A stretch of 64,000 nucleotides of DNA from Suillus spraguei (Eukaryota > Basidiomycota > Agaricomycetes > Boletales > Suillaceae). Each line of letters begins with the position of its first letter. The first letter of the stretch is position 1. Below, piece by piece: positions 12,343 to 22,842 of the stretch. The translations under genes were made by a program, and so were the position numbers. Location of the stretch: contig JABCPU010000142.1 of assembly GCA_016800925.1 (NCBI GenBank), positions 62,001-126,000 of the forward strand. Reading direction: 5' to 3'. The notes under the pieces were generated by a model. The model did no database searches. It was given only the letters and a program-made list of their open reading frames with translations, and was not told the DNA's origin.

Positions 12343-12510
12343 ATGCGTCTATCCTTCGTCCTCGCTGTTGTTGCTATCTTTAAGTTTACAGTGTCTAGGC
12401 CTGTCCGGAATGATTGTCCCATATGGTGCGACGTGGATGGTTATTGCTGCCCTGGCCAGAAGTGCTGGCATGGCAGTGTGTGCTGGTCAATAGACCCAGT
12501 TTGCTCGGAT
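12343..12510 (+). CDS. Small cysteine-rich secreted protein, first exon (knottin-like spacing)
   Basis: The ATG at 12343 opens a 56-codon exon. Residues 1-19 form a signal peptide (MRLSFVLAVVAIFKFTVS core). The following region has cysteines at 25, 29, 35, 36, 41, 47 and 54, i.e. C-x3-C-x5-CC-x4-C-x5-C-x6-C. The exon ends at a strong GTGAGT donor (12511), the same sequence and place as in the paralogous gene at 30757. The acceptor is not settled: the one at 12571 gives a long second exon running to a TAG at 12782 with no family look, while reading through the donor ends after about 24 codons. The protein is probably secreted and disulphide-rich. Function is unknown; antimicrobial, effector and signalling roles are all possible for such proteins in fungi. 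Confidence 0.55.
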
Positions 12511-12888
12511 GTGAGTACGAGTAGTTTTCATATAACCCTGTGGCTCACCGGCGTGGTGGGCATATATAAAGGCCTCACATGATGTAATCATGAGCTGGCA
12601 GTCGGGCATGACAATGATGTCAGCCGAGACGGTCCAACCCAGTTCTCCTGAAGAATCGATGCGCTTGCCTTATGGTCTCGTAGTATGTGTAACACTAGCG
12701 GTGCAAGGATCGATGACTAAGTTACCGCAGCGTTTAGACCGTCGTTCTAATGTGACGTACGAGTCTCTCAAGTTTGCAACATAGTCGATCAAAATGGATT
12801 GCTTTGAGTCTGTCGTCATGAGTGAGTCGTGTCCGTGAATAACTGAGCCAGGATAACTCTGCATTATTAGCTAATAATAACGCATGAG

Positions 12889-14620
12889 CTACGCAGTCAC
12901 CAAGCTCAATTTCCCTCGTTCCAAGACAGCTTTGAAACCAAAGTGTTCCTCCACACCTAAGTTCTCTGCGTGGTTGTACATCGTATGGATGGGCTTTCGC
13001 GCATTGATATCTTTCAAAACAATTTTGGCTTCTTCGTCAGCATCTCCGAGCAAGCAATCGATTTCGCATTCTGTCATGACTGGTACATCCGGGGATGTTC
13101 GAGTAGGTCTTATTCTGGTAAGTTTAGTATCGGATAATACAGTTGAACAGACGAGAAACCCTTGCCTAGATTTGACTGCAGAATGCATCTTTGGATCAGT
13201 GGGTGCAAACAGATGACGATAGAAGTCCCTGGTTTTTCTGTCCATCGAATTGAAAATATCATGGAAATTGACGGCAGAATATACGTACCTGGAGTTCGTC
13301 TTCTGTTAACGCCTTCAAGACTAACATCTGCCGTTCCTTATATCACTGAACTCAGGCCTTAGAATCCGCAGACAGTAGGAAACATGGATTCTCACCCGGC
13401 CTGATGAGATTAAAGGCTCAGTCAAAATTGTCCTCGTCTACATCGCTCATCACTAGGTTAGACTGATTGTGGATCTGTTTGTAGGTCCCAAGGACAACAA
13501 CCAGAAACCTACAGCATACATCGCGTTAGTTGTTATTGCTTCAGCAGCCAAGTTCACATGCCTCGTGTAAGAGGTGGCAATTTTTGAGATGTGCCAACGT
13601 AGGTCAGATGCATGCCAGAAGAAATGAATGGGCGATGAACGCTTGATAATCATTAATTGCGAGTACCATACAAACATGAGAAAAAATACAATACTCCCAG
13701 AATCCCCTACCAGGCGGATATGATCTCCAGCATAAGGAGCCGCATAACTAAAATCGCTCGCGGATTTTACAGCTTCTTTATTGTCGTTTCGTAAGAGTGC
13801 CATTTCCAATCGATCTAAGGACTCCAGGAGCTCTGCTTATTTCTAATTCTTCCTTATAGTGAGCCAGAAGAGTAGAGCCGGATCCTCTCAAGACCGCGCG
13901 GAAGCCTTCATATGGTTGCTTGATTCTTGATCCACACATTCCCAAAGGTGTGGATCCATTGTGAAGAGGGATGAACCAAGCCCACCCACACTCGTCTGCA
14001 CACATTCAGCTTAGCATGGCGACTTCAGGTAGATTTTATACCTTCAAGTCCTTCGACCCAGATAGCATTCTGGCGAGCGGATGTAAGAACCAGTTCCGTT
14101 CCAGTATGTCCAGCATGCGATATTGTCGAGGGTCTGATTATAGCGTCTATTCTTGAAATACTTTTGTGGACAGGATCTCACTCCTTCCTAACACATTGAC
14201 TATGTAGCTGAAAGAGATACAACCCTGTGTCCTGGTGCTGGTATTCTTCCAGAAACAGGCCTTTCACACTCGAACTGAAGTTCGGTGACTCTGTGTTGTC
14301 GATCACAGCTGCACCACACTTCGAAGCATGACGAAATAGCAGATCATCAAATTCTGATCGAATCTGCGAAACGATGAGACAGAAAGCATGTATCAGATAT
14401 ATCACAGACCACATTCTGAGCCCCATTGTAGGTTCAGCGTAACGAAAACTGTATCTGAAGTGGAGAGTCAATATTAGACTTTGTACGACAGTGAACGAGG
14501 CTCACATCCTTCTCGCTTGGACTGGTTCAACTTGATCGCAGCACCAGGTTATAAGAGGGAGACCATCTGTGCCTTATATAAGTGTGAACCTTCATGACAG
14601 ATTCCTCTGCATCAACGAAT
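12889..14620 (-). pseudogene. Flavin-dependent halogenase, N-terminally truncated and frameshifted
   Basis: Read on the minus strand, the pieces appear in the order of a fungal FAD-dependent halogenase of the tryptophan-halogenase superfamily: FVDAEESV and GAAIKLNQSKREG (near 14610-14515), IRSEFDDLLFRHASKCGAAV (about 14370-14300), [15 protein letters not shown] then a shifted frame with [17 protein letters not shown] (about 14220-14090), ECGWAWFIPLHNGSTPLG (about 14000), SASDFSYAAPYAGDHIRLVG (about 13760-13700) and the C-terminal VLKDINARKPIHTMYN (about 13040-12950). Such enzymes chlorinate or brominate aromatic rings using FADH2. The first ~100 residues with the GxGxxG nucleotide-binding site are missing because the frame stops at 14620, where the opposite-strand quinone-synthetase relic begins. 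At least one frameshift between the [11 protein letters not shown] and NRRYNQ segments shows that it is dead. Confidence 0.7.
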
Positions 14621-15970
14621 GCCAAAAATGGGTGGACCAACTGTTGCTCCCTACCGCGTCCCTGACCAGGAGACCTAAGACTTCATTATTTTCTACTCGC
14701 CAACTTTCGACCTCGATGGAGTAGATGCCTCTGCCGAGCTCTTCGCCACGCACCGGGTCCTGCGGTAAGTATATATCTGTGAAGATGATTGCCCTACCAC
14801 CTCACACCATCAAACCCATCCCTGTGAAGTTTGAACCAGATGGAGCTTACTCTTGGTAAGCTGTTATGGCGTCCGCTCAATTTCTTCAAGCAAGCCCAGC
14901 TCGCGAAGCACATCACGCGCGCTGATGAACTTCTTAGTCAGGCAGGAGGTGCTTCCTTCGTCGCCTTGTCCACCGAAACGGAGAAGGCGCTTGTCAAGAT
15001 ATATGCAGACATCTTCAACCTCACGGTCGGCAAGCGACAACTTTTTCGATATCAGCAGTACTTCCATTGATGCTATCCGGTGAGTATATATGTGTTTACC
15101 TTTAAACGACCCTCACTGACTCATTATCGCGAAGGAAAGGAATACATCGGCTTGCTTGACATCTCTGCCATTAAAATCCTCGAGCACCTCGTTCTCTCGA
15201 GCGTGGTGAACTACATCAACTCCTTGCTCTTTAAGGGCACCCAGACTGAGGAATACGACCCCAACGTTCCCCTCCAACTCAGTGGAAATAAGACGCCAAT
15301 TTTCTTCGTGCACCGTAGAGGTTCTCACTTTCGTCAATCTTGCCAAATACTTCCACAGTGAGCGTCCCTTCTATGCTTTCCGTGCTCGTGGCTTCGATGC
15401 TCCTACTTCACCTCCATGGTTGAGATGTTTCCTGTTATACCGCAGCAGTCACGAAGACTCGGGCGACGGGATCATACGTCATCGCAAGCCACGGTTACGG
15501 CGGTATCGTTGCATTTGAAGTTGCAAAGCGGCTGGAGGCCATAGGCGATGAAGTGAAATTCGTGGGTCTCGTCAACAACCCCCCTGATAAATATTGATTG
15601 GACACCCTGCATACTCAGCTTGGCGTCCTTGCTTAGTCTCGTGTCGAAACACGATACCGTTGATCTGGCTACTTTGGAATTGCATGTTCACATACCAACT
15701 CTTCAGCCGCACTCGAAGTTTTCTATGCCATGAAGGTCAACTGGCTTAACAACCAGCTCAAGCCATGGTCTAGCTTCAGCAGCGGCGAGGCGTCATACAC
15801 TGATGTGCCTGGGGAACACCACCTGCTCATGGACCTTGAGCACGTCTTGCAGTTCATGCATCTTCCGCAGTCGTCTCAAAGCTCGTGGGTTATAGGAGCA
15901 TATTCCAATCGTGTAGATCTTCGATTATCGACTTCTAATCCCGTCAATCGTGGGGAGCGAAAACGCCTCT
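14619..15970 (+). pseudogene. Atromentin-synthetase-like quinone synthetase (A-T-TE), 3' half only
   Basis: Successive frames read as the end of an adenylation domain (14619-14830, FIIFYSPTFDLDGVDASAEL, IKPIPVKFEPDGAYS), a carrier domain (about 14930-15083, ALVKIYADIFNLTV, DNFFDISSTSIDAIR) and a thioesterase (about 15240-15860, VPLQLSGNKTPIFFVH, RPFYAFRARGFDA, AKRLEAIGDEVKFVGLVNN, WLNNQLKPWSSFSSGEASYT). This matches NRPS-like enzymes that dimerise 4-hydroxyphenylpyruvate to atromentin (family knowledge). The adenylation core is absent, several frameshifts and stops break the frame, and the thioesterase nucleophile elbow that should be GYSYGG reads ASHGYGG, without its Ser. It lies head-on to the truncated halogenase. 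The carrier still shows the TSID serine. Confidence 0.75.
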
Positions 15971-16751
15971 GACGATGTAGATTGCACTGGATGTTTCCCC
16001 GTGGTGTAATACCATCAAATTTACTAAACCGGTCAGGTACTCTCATTGGCTCAAACGAACTCATTGGGTCAAATCTAAATTAAAACTCAGTCTCATTCAA
16101 TTACATAAAAATTGTTAATTATTGTTACATAATTGTCAGCCAATTGATTTTATGTAGCACGGTGGCCTAATGGGGATGGCGACTTGTGCGAACGTTGGGG
16201 GAGAGTAGTAATCATCAACGAAGATTCCGGTCTCAGGAAGATGCTAAGGGTGCGCAATGGTAAGAAAGAGACTAGTACAATTTGAGCAGAAAGGGAGGGT
16301 GCCGCTGCATGATCATTGGATGGATGCGTGGAGCCAATTGGAGGCGCAGGCACCAGAAAGGGAAAGAAGGAGGTTCCTATATAATTATTGTGGCCGAGTC
16401 GAAAACTTCCTGTAAAGATGTATGGATACATACTACTTACTTATGTGGACCTATGCATATAATGACTCGTCACTCGTTTGGTATGGCCTCAACATTAGCG
16501 CTGCGTCTCGGGCTCAGTGACTGAAGTTATTCAACTCAGAAGGTTCAATCGACTGATATGATAACAGGGTTCAGTTTCCCGGTTCCTGCAGGACATCCAT
16601 GTACGTCACAGTCCAGACTCTGTTGTGCAGTCATATGGTTCTGAAATGCCAAGGTTACCCAACAAAGTTCTTCATTCAAATACTCCAAATACTCCCATTT
16701 TCACCCTCGGAATAATCACAGAGCAATAGTAACTGCAGATCGAATCCCCTC
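15971..16751. other. Intergenic stretch, no gene seen
   Basis: Short open frames occur on both strands without recognisable family sequence. The interval contains the upstream region of the F-box-like gene at 16752. I see no clear TATA box or repeat. Confidence 0.4.
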
Positions 16752-18855
16752 ATGAGTGTTTTCAATCCCCGTATTCTTGACGCCAGCATTCGCGATGTGA
16801 CAGCGTGTCTATCTGACACTCAAAAGGCAGATGTTCTGCTCCATGCATTGCAGCATTTGCCGTCCGAAGAGTACGTTTCCTTTCATCATTCCTCTATTTG
16901 TTATCTGCACTTCATGTACACCACAAAGGTCTCGAATTATCATGGAGAACGCTATTCAGTCGTTTCTCCAAGTCCCGGGCGTTCCACCATCACATGTAGC
17001 AAAAGCTATTCTGTTACGTGCCAAAACCCGTTTAGCAGCTGGGTACCGAACTTCTGCACAACAAGGTCAATTTTGTACGTGATATTAGGTTCCGTGCGCT
17101 GACATTACTTGCTTTCAGATTTGCTGTTCGTTCTATCTTCAGATCCAGCAAATCAAGAGGTCAAAGCCATAATACAATCTGAACATCTACGACGAGAAAT
17201 GGTAAGCCGAGCAGCCCTTTTATGGTAGTCCTGTGACAAATACCGCCAAGCTTATTAGGGAACCTGCTGGTCCGCCTCGTTTTTCTTCCGAAGTCTGGAG
17301 AGAAATTGCTCTCAATCTTCCTAAACGTGATCACAAGTCTCTTTTATTGGTCCCACATGCACTCTCTCGTATCGCAAGCCAGCTTATTTTCCGCGAGATC
17401 GATCTACATTTTACAGCGTCGCCGGGACCCCCCAGAGGCGATAACAAATACAAGGATGCCCATGGCGACCACGACGAGCAGGCTGAGCTCGATGCCTGGC
17501 ACTACCAGCGAAGTGCGGATATTCTTACTCGCATTCTCGTAGACCCTATCTTTGCCTCCCATGTCAGAAGCTTAAGCGTGTATGCTATTGTTTCAGACGC
17601 GTCACACATATTGGCATTTAAGACTGGTTCGTGCTCATTCTTCAACGCTACTATGTCTCAATCCCTCCTAGGAATGTTAATCAACTCTTTACCTAAGCTC
17701 AGCAACCTTCGCAGTGTACATTGTTCAGGTAATAGGGAATTAATCAATCGTGTGCTTGAAACAATGTGTACCTCAAACCATCGTCTTCATAGTCTGTCCC
17801 TCAAGTGCGTCATTTCATGCCTCCTTTCCCCAAAAACAGCCTACATGTTCATGTTCACGCTCCGCACAGTCCCGTCAATCGTTCAGGGGACATTGATATC
17901 CCACCATTCAAGCACATCACACATTTCTCCATCACAGCTGCGGGAGGGAACGGTACATCTATCAACGACTTTATATCACGGAGTCACAATAACCTGCGCT
18001 CGCTGGTTATCAAGAATACAAGCTGGAAATTCCCAGCGGATATTATCTCCGTCCGTCACTTGACGATCCTCGAGTTCGAAGGCCGTTTTTCCGCAGACAG
18101 CCTGGTCTTCTCAGAGATCTTGTCCACTGGCTACCAGCTGGAGTCACTGGCATTGTCAGGTATTCTGGAGTGCACTCCATCAGCAAAGTTCCGCCTGTAC
18201 AGGTCCTCGCTTCCGTTTCTGACGCACTTTGCTTTCAAGATTATCGGTGTGCATCAACATATCACGGACAGGGATCTCGTGCCTGCTATTTCAGAATTTC
18301 TGAGGGATCGCAAACATCTTCGTTCCTTCCACCTTATCGTGCCTAGCGCAGACCATCATTGCGTTGGTTTTGATGCATCCGCTTGGGGTGTACTGCCTTC
18401 TCTAATAAACCTCCGCAGTCTTTGCATCACTTTTTCTAGCGATCTTTCTCCTTCGCTAGCAGGGTGGCTTATTCCGCGGAGTGTTCGTGCGCTTACCATG
18501 GAAATTATGGTACAGCCTGCAGAGGACGTTTGTTTCATAAACGTGAGTTGGAGATATCGACCAGAAGAGCCAGCGGCATTGATGTATTTCGTTATAGCAA
18601 TTGTGTCTCGGAGTCCCTCCTCTTCTCAAGTTTCTTGGTATTACAAACTTTCCGATGTGTTTCGTCATCAACGTGATCGACCGCAGCTTTTCCAATCTGC
18701 GACTTGTGCGCATAGACGAGAGTGTCTGGAGTGTCATCCGCTCAGGTGATGGGTCGTTACAGATCGAGCAGTGGCCATATCGAAGGATCAAATACTACAC
18801 GGCGGCGTGGTTGGAGTCTCTTGAGTGCGAAGAAGCAATACAGCATCTGGTATGA
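16752..18855 (+). CDS. F-box-like protein of a large agaricomycete family
   Basis: Seven exons join at 16752-16870, 16929-17065, 17119-17201, 17251-17626, 17672-17804, 17870-18542 and 18598-18855, giving 1779 nt and 592 residues. The first ~110 residues form a helical, TPR-like segment (RIIMENAIQSFLQVPGVPPS, LLRAKTRLAAGYRTSAQQ). An F-box-like motif follows at about 123-165 (FSSEVWREIALNLPKRD, KSLLLVPHALSRIASQL). The rest has repeated leucine-rich segments of the kind seen in substrate-binding halves of F-box proteins (SLPKLSNLRSVHCS, LPSLINLRSLC, FSNLRLVRIDESVWSVIR). F-box proteins recruit targets to SCF ubiquitin ligases. This family is strongly expanded in ectomycorrhizal and wood-decay agaricomycetes (family memory). 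Intron 17627-17671 (45 nt) is in frame. The acceptor of intron 17805-17869 was chosen because it restores the family pattern; an alternative at 17839 is also in frame. Confidence 0.85.
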
Positions 18856-20518
18856 TAAACACAGAGAATAAAATATTGGATGTACTTCACTAGCACAGCA
18901 GTTCCTATCTCCCTCGGTTTTTTTGATTCCAATTTGTGTCCACTGAAAGCAGTAATTGTTGACAGCCCAATATCGTCATCGCTCTCGTCGTTTCGCCTTT
19001 TTTGTCTCATGATATTCCGGACTCTATAACAGAGCTTATAAGCTCGTTGTCTCGGCTTCAGTGGTTCTATCAACGACGTTGAGGTATGTACCATAACATG
19101 TTCACGCGTTGTCTCTTTCTCACTAATTATGTCTAGTGATGTTCCCGGCTTCAAGCTCCGGGCCAGCCGAAGCCAGCGAGCCGCGCAGGTCACGGCCTGC
19201 CCAAGGCTTTACCACATGATGGCAGAAAGATATATCAATATGGTTAATGATCCATAAATTGTGATACATACTTTACTATAGTCATCCACCAGTCTAGGAT
19301 ACATCCTGTTGATGAAGCATATAGTAGGGGACACCCACATCTGAATCATTTAATTTTGATTTGGGGTCAGCATGACATAAAACAAGTTTCTTTTTGAATG
19401 TGAGTGATTTGATCTGCAACCTACATATATATAATACAATTTAGGCGCACTCACATATACATCAAAGATGAAGCAAAACTGTTATCCCAAGGTTCTGCGT
19501 AACTTGCATCTCTCTGTACTTATCCTTATCCTCACTAGAGTCATGATGCTCCTTGTTGTGGCATTATTGCCTCTCGATGTGGTTGAAAGTGGCAACAATA
19601 TCTGTTGGATATCAGGGGTCAAGGTATGAGCTTGACACTTATCGGGAATCTTTGGGATCAATGGCGCAATATTACTGGGTGTTGGCAGCATGGTTTTAGT
19701 GTTGGCTGGCATATATGTATAAGTAGGTATTTTGCTGTACAAGTATGCTATGCGTTTTTGTCAGTGGGTTCACTGTAAAACCTGAGTTGGTATTAATTTG
19801 CAGAACATGTCCGAGACTTGCATGCAACTGAACAATATCCTCAGTTTGTTGGCTCAGGCCATCAGTGAATTCATGAGTCCTCAATTTTGTAGTCGTGGGA
19901 AGTATAGGATGATATCATTATGCTACGGCTGAATATGAATATGACTATGTATACACCAATAAATATTAATTTTCAGTACATAGCCATGAATCTCTGAAAA
20001 TTTATTTTACCATGAGGAGTTCGCGACAAGATCACAACAGTGCACCATTACAGCAATCAATGTGCAATAGCATCATTAAGTCACACTTCTTGACTTATGC
20101 CATATTTCATCATTTATTTTTTGAATTATCAACTGATATAAGACTTTATCGTGGAAAGCGCTGTTAGCATTCTTAACCACATTTAGATTCCTATGAGAGT
20201 GTCCGACAAGGTCATGAATTTGCGCCATCACAACTGACAAGGTATGATAGTGTATTTAGGTACCGTTTGTTGAGCAATATCATATTCCCTCATTTATATT
20301 TGACTTACAAAGCTATATACATTGGTTCAAATATTGTGTGAATTACAATTGTATCTAAGGTCTGCACATGACTAACCCCAAATCATGTGAGCAGCGCAAG
20401 TGGTTGAAATTGATTTGTCATTATTTGTTCATTGTTTGTGCAGGACAGAAAATTTCATGCAAGTTCCTTTCAACTTCGTTTCACTGCTACTACCACCACC
20501 CTCTTGAACTCAGTGTCT
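18856..20518. other. Gene-free transition into the repeat-rich region
   Basis: No coding signal is recognisable. The sequence becomes AT-rich (short TATATATA runs near 19430) and contains no convincing exon. The boundary between the gene-bearing and repeat-bearing halves of the window lies here. Confidence 0.5.
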
Positions 20519-20786
20519 TTCCTTGTGGTTCCTCCCTTGTCCTTCATGGTGGTTCCTCCCTTGTCCTTCATGGTGGTCCCTCCCTGGCCTTTTGAATTTC
20601 CTCATGGTTCCCCCCTGGCCCTTCGTAGTTGGATTTTCTTGTGGTTCCTCCCTGGCCCTTCGTGGTGGTCCCTCTTTGGCATTTCCCCTGGCCTTTTGGA
20701 TTTCCTCGTGGTTCCCCCCTGGCCCTTTGTGGTTGGATTTTCTCATGGTTCCTCCCTGGCCCTTCATGGTGGTCCCTCTTTGGTGT
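20519..20786. repeat. Degenerate tandem repeat with CCTGGCCCTT/GTGGTTCCTCC words
   Basis: A block of roughly 120 bp occurs about twice (near 20590-20680 and 20695-20780), each with the order gaatttcctc / ggttccccctggccctt / gttggattttct / ggttcctccctggccctt / ggtggtccctctttgg. Shorter CCTTGTCCTTCATGGTGG units precede it. Open frames through it on both strands are by-products of the repeat. Confidence 0.75.
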
Positions 20787-20788
20787 TT

Positions 20789-21099
20789 CCTTGCAGTTCC
20801 TTGCAGTTCCTTGCAGTTCCTTGCATTCCTTCTTTTGCAGTTCCTTGCATTCCTTGCAGTTCCTTGCAGTTCTTGCAGTTCCTTGCAGTTCCTTTTTTTG
20901 CAGTTCCTTGCAGTTCCTTGCAGTTCCTTGCAGTTCCTTGCAGTTCCTTGCAGTTCCTTGCAGTGCAGTTCCTTGCAGTTCCTTGCAGTTCCTTGCAGTT
21001 CCTTGCAGTTCCTTGCAGTTCTTGCAGTTCCTTGCAGTTCCTTGCAGTTCCTTGCAGTTCCTTGCAGTTCTTTTTTGCAGTTCTTGCAGTTCCTTGCAG
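20789..21099. repeat. Minisatellite of the 10-bp unit CCTTGCAGTT
   Basis: About 28 copies of CCTTGCAGTT run nearly uninterrupted, with a few variants that lose a C, add T-runs or carry CATT in place of CAGTT. Because 10 is not a multiple of 3 the array is open in several frames and yields long low-complexity translations on both strands; none is a credible protein. Confidence 0.92.
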
Positions 21100-22842
21100 G
21101 CTCTTCCTCATGGTCCCATCCTGGCTCTTCCTTCTGGCCATTCGCTCTCCACTATCTTTCTGTGTCTTTTTTTTATATCATGTAATTACATATGTATTTT
21201 AATATGAATAAAATTGATTTTTATCGAATTTTTTCACAAAATGAGTGCTAAGAAACAATGAGTGGTGACAATCTGGTGTTTTTGGTAGTTCTGTTTAACT
21301 TATTCATCATTCTGACAGATACCATAAAAAATTCACGCTTAGATAAAGCTTTGCAAAGCTATATAATATTGGGTCAATTTTTTGGTGCTTCGGAGTTGTG
21401 AACCTCCCTTTCGTTATGGCATTATTAATTAATCTAGCTCAATGTTCAACTTTTGTCATGCCTTCACTTCAAGTGTGAGTTTGAATAAAATCAGGCCCTC
21501 CTCTCGATCATAAAATTTTATATGATAATGAGTGACACGTCTTTCCTCTATAAGGCCAAACATGACAATATGATTGTCGATAGCAGAATTATGCTAGTTC
21601 TGGTGATTGTGTACTATGTATTGTTATTTATTGCTATCTACTTTCCTCACAGTTCACTGATGCAAAAGGTGCATGTGCTTGCGATTTTCAATGTCACACT
21701 GAAATGCATGACCAGGTTGCTGGACGATGATTACAAATAATGGTTGTAGTTAATGCCATTATTGTACTTTGTGCTGGTGTGCTTACAGGTCCATGAAGCA
21801 GAATTACGCGTCATGCCAATCTATTGCATTTTTAGGAATCTTGATGTCGGACAAAGGTAAGTGACCATTACAGTGCTGCCAGCTTATAAATCTGATCACA
21901 TGCATCGTGAGATGCCTTATAAGTCTCTTTTGAGGCTGGTGGAATAAAATGTAAGGATTTGTCAGATGTTGTTACATATTGTCACGTATCTTATCATGTG
22001 ACCTTGCTGTTAGCGACCTAGCCAGGCGCTAAGGAACTTTTGTGGTGTCTGCGACGGGCACTCTATCAAGAGCAGTGACCTGTGCATATCGGTCTCCTAG
22101 CATGGAGTGTGCTAGTTGCATTGGTCAGAGGTGGGCGCTACGTGCTGTCTCATGACCTATGTCACAGAGATGAGGTTCTTGATGACGATCAAAGATGTAG
22201 AAGCGATGAGCTTCTATGAAGTTCAAATAATGACAATAAGCTTATGAAAAGCTTATCGAAAGAAGTTCAGGGTCGAAGATCAAGTAGATTCAAGTTAAAG
22301 AAGTACAAAGGCTATCTGCGTGTATTTATACGTAAGATTGAAGCAGAGCACAAATACGTAAGTATCGCTAGATTAAGTATGAAGTCAGATAGCCAATAGG
22401 AAGACGCATGCTCATAGATGAGTCAGAGGCATATGAACCAATGAATGCACACATGTGTGAAAGGGAGTCATAGGTGCGGAGCTGAAGGTATAAAAGGTAC
22501 GAGCCAATGAGGCGACGCACGAGTCATAGGTAGATGCAAAGGAAAAGGTAAAAGGAAATACAACACCAGACATAGTCCTTGAGCCAACAAGTAGTTTGTG
22601 TGAACCAGGGGGTAGCACATGTTGAAGCGTGGAAGAAGGCATCAAATGCGACAAAGGCATTTGAGGCGCGAGAAGTGTGAGGAGTGCGAAGAGTGCGAAG
22701 AGTGCGGAGAGTACTGGAAGAGTGTGCATTTAGCGACGATGGAGGAGGGTAGGGCAGATAAGACCAACCTATCTACACACAGCACTGTTAAAGGATACCC
22801 CGTCATGGTTCGTTGTGCAAATTTACCTGTTGATATTTGAAA
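21100..22842. other. Unresolved repeat-like stretch before the Plavaka relic
   Basis: No gene is recognisable. The part from about 21970 to 22830 interrupts the expected start of the Plavaka transposase and may be another insertion, but I found no paired ends or target duplication. A short purine-rich tandem (gaagagtgcg units near 22680-22710) lies in it. Confidence 0.35.

Noticed and set aside
17805..17839. 35-nt intron in the F-box-like gene
   Set aside because: It keeps the frame but is shorter than any other intron here; the acceptor at 17869 fits the family spacing better.
20432..21202. Open frames of 190-256 codons on both strands across the repeats
   Set aside because: They are produced by the tandem repeats (10-bp units open in several frames), have no start context, introns or family resemblance, and appear in mirror form on both strands.
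22412..22729. 105-codon Leu-rich frame on the minus strand
   Set aside because: Low-complexity sequence opposite a short purine-rich repeat, with no family resemblance.
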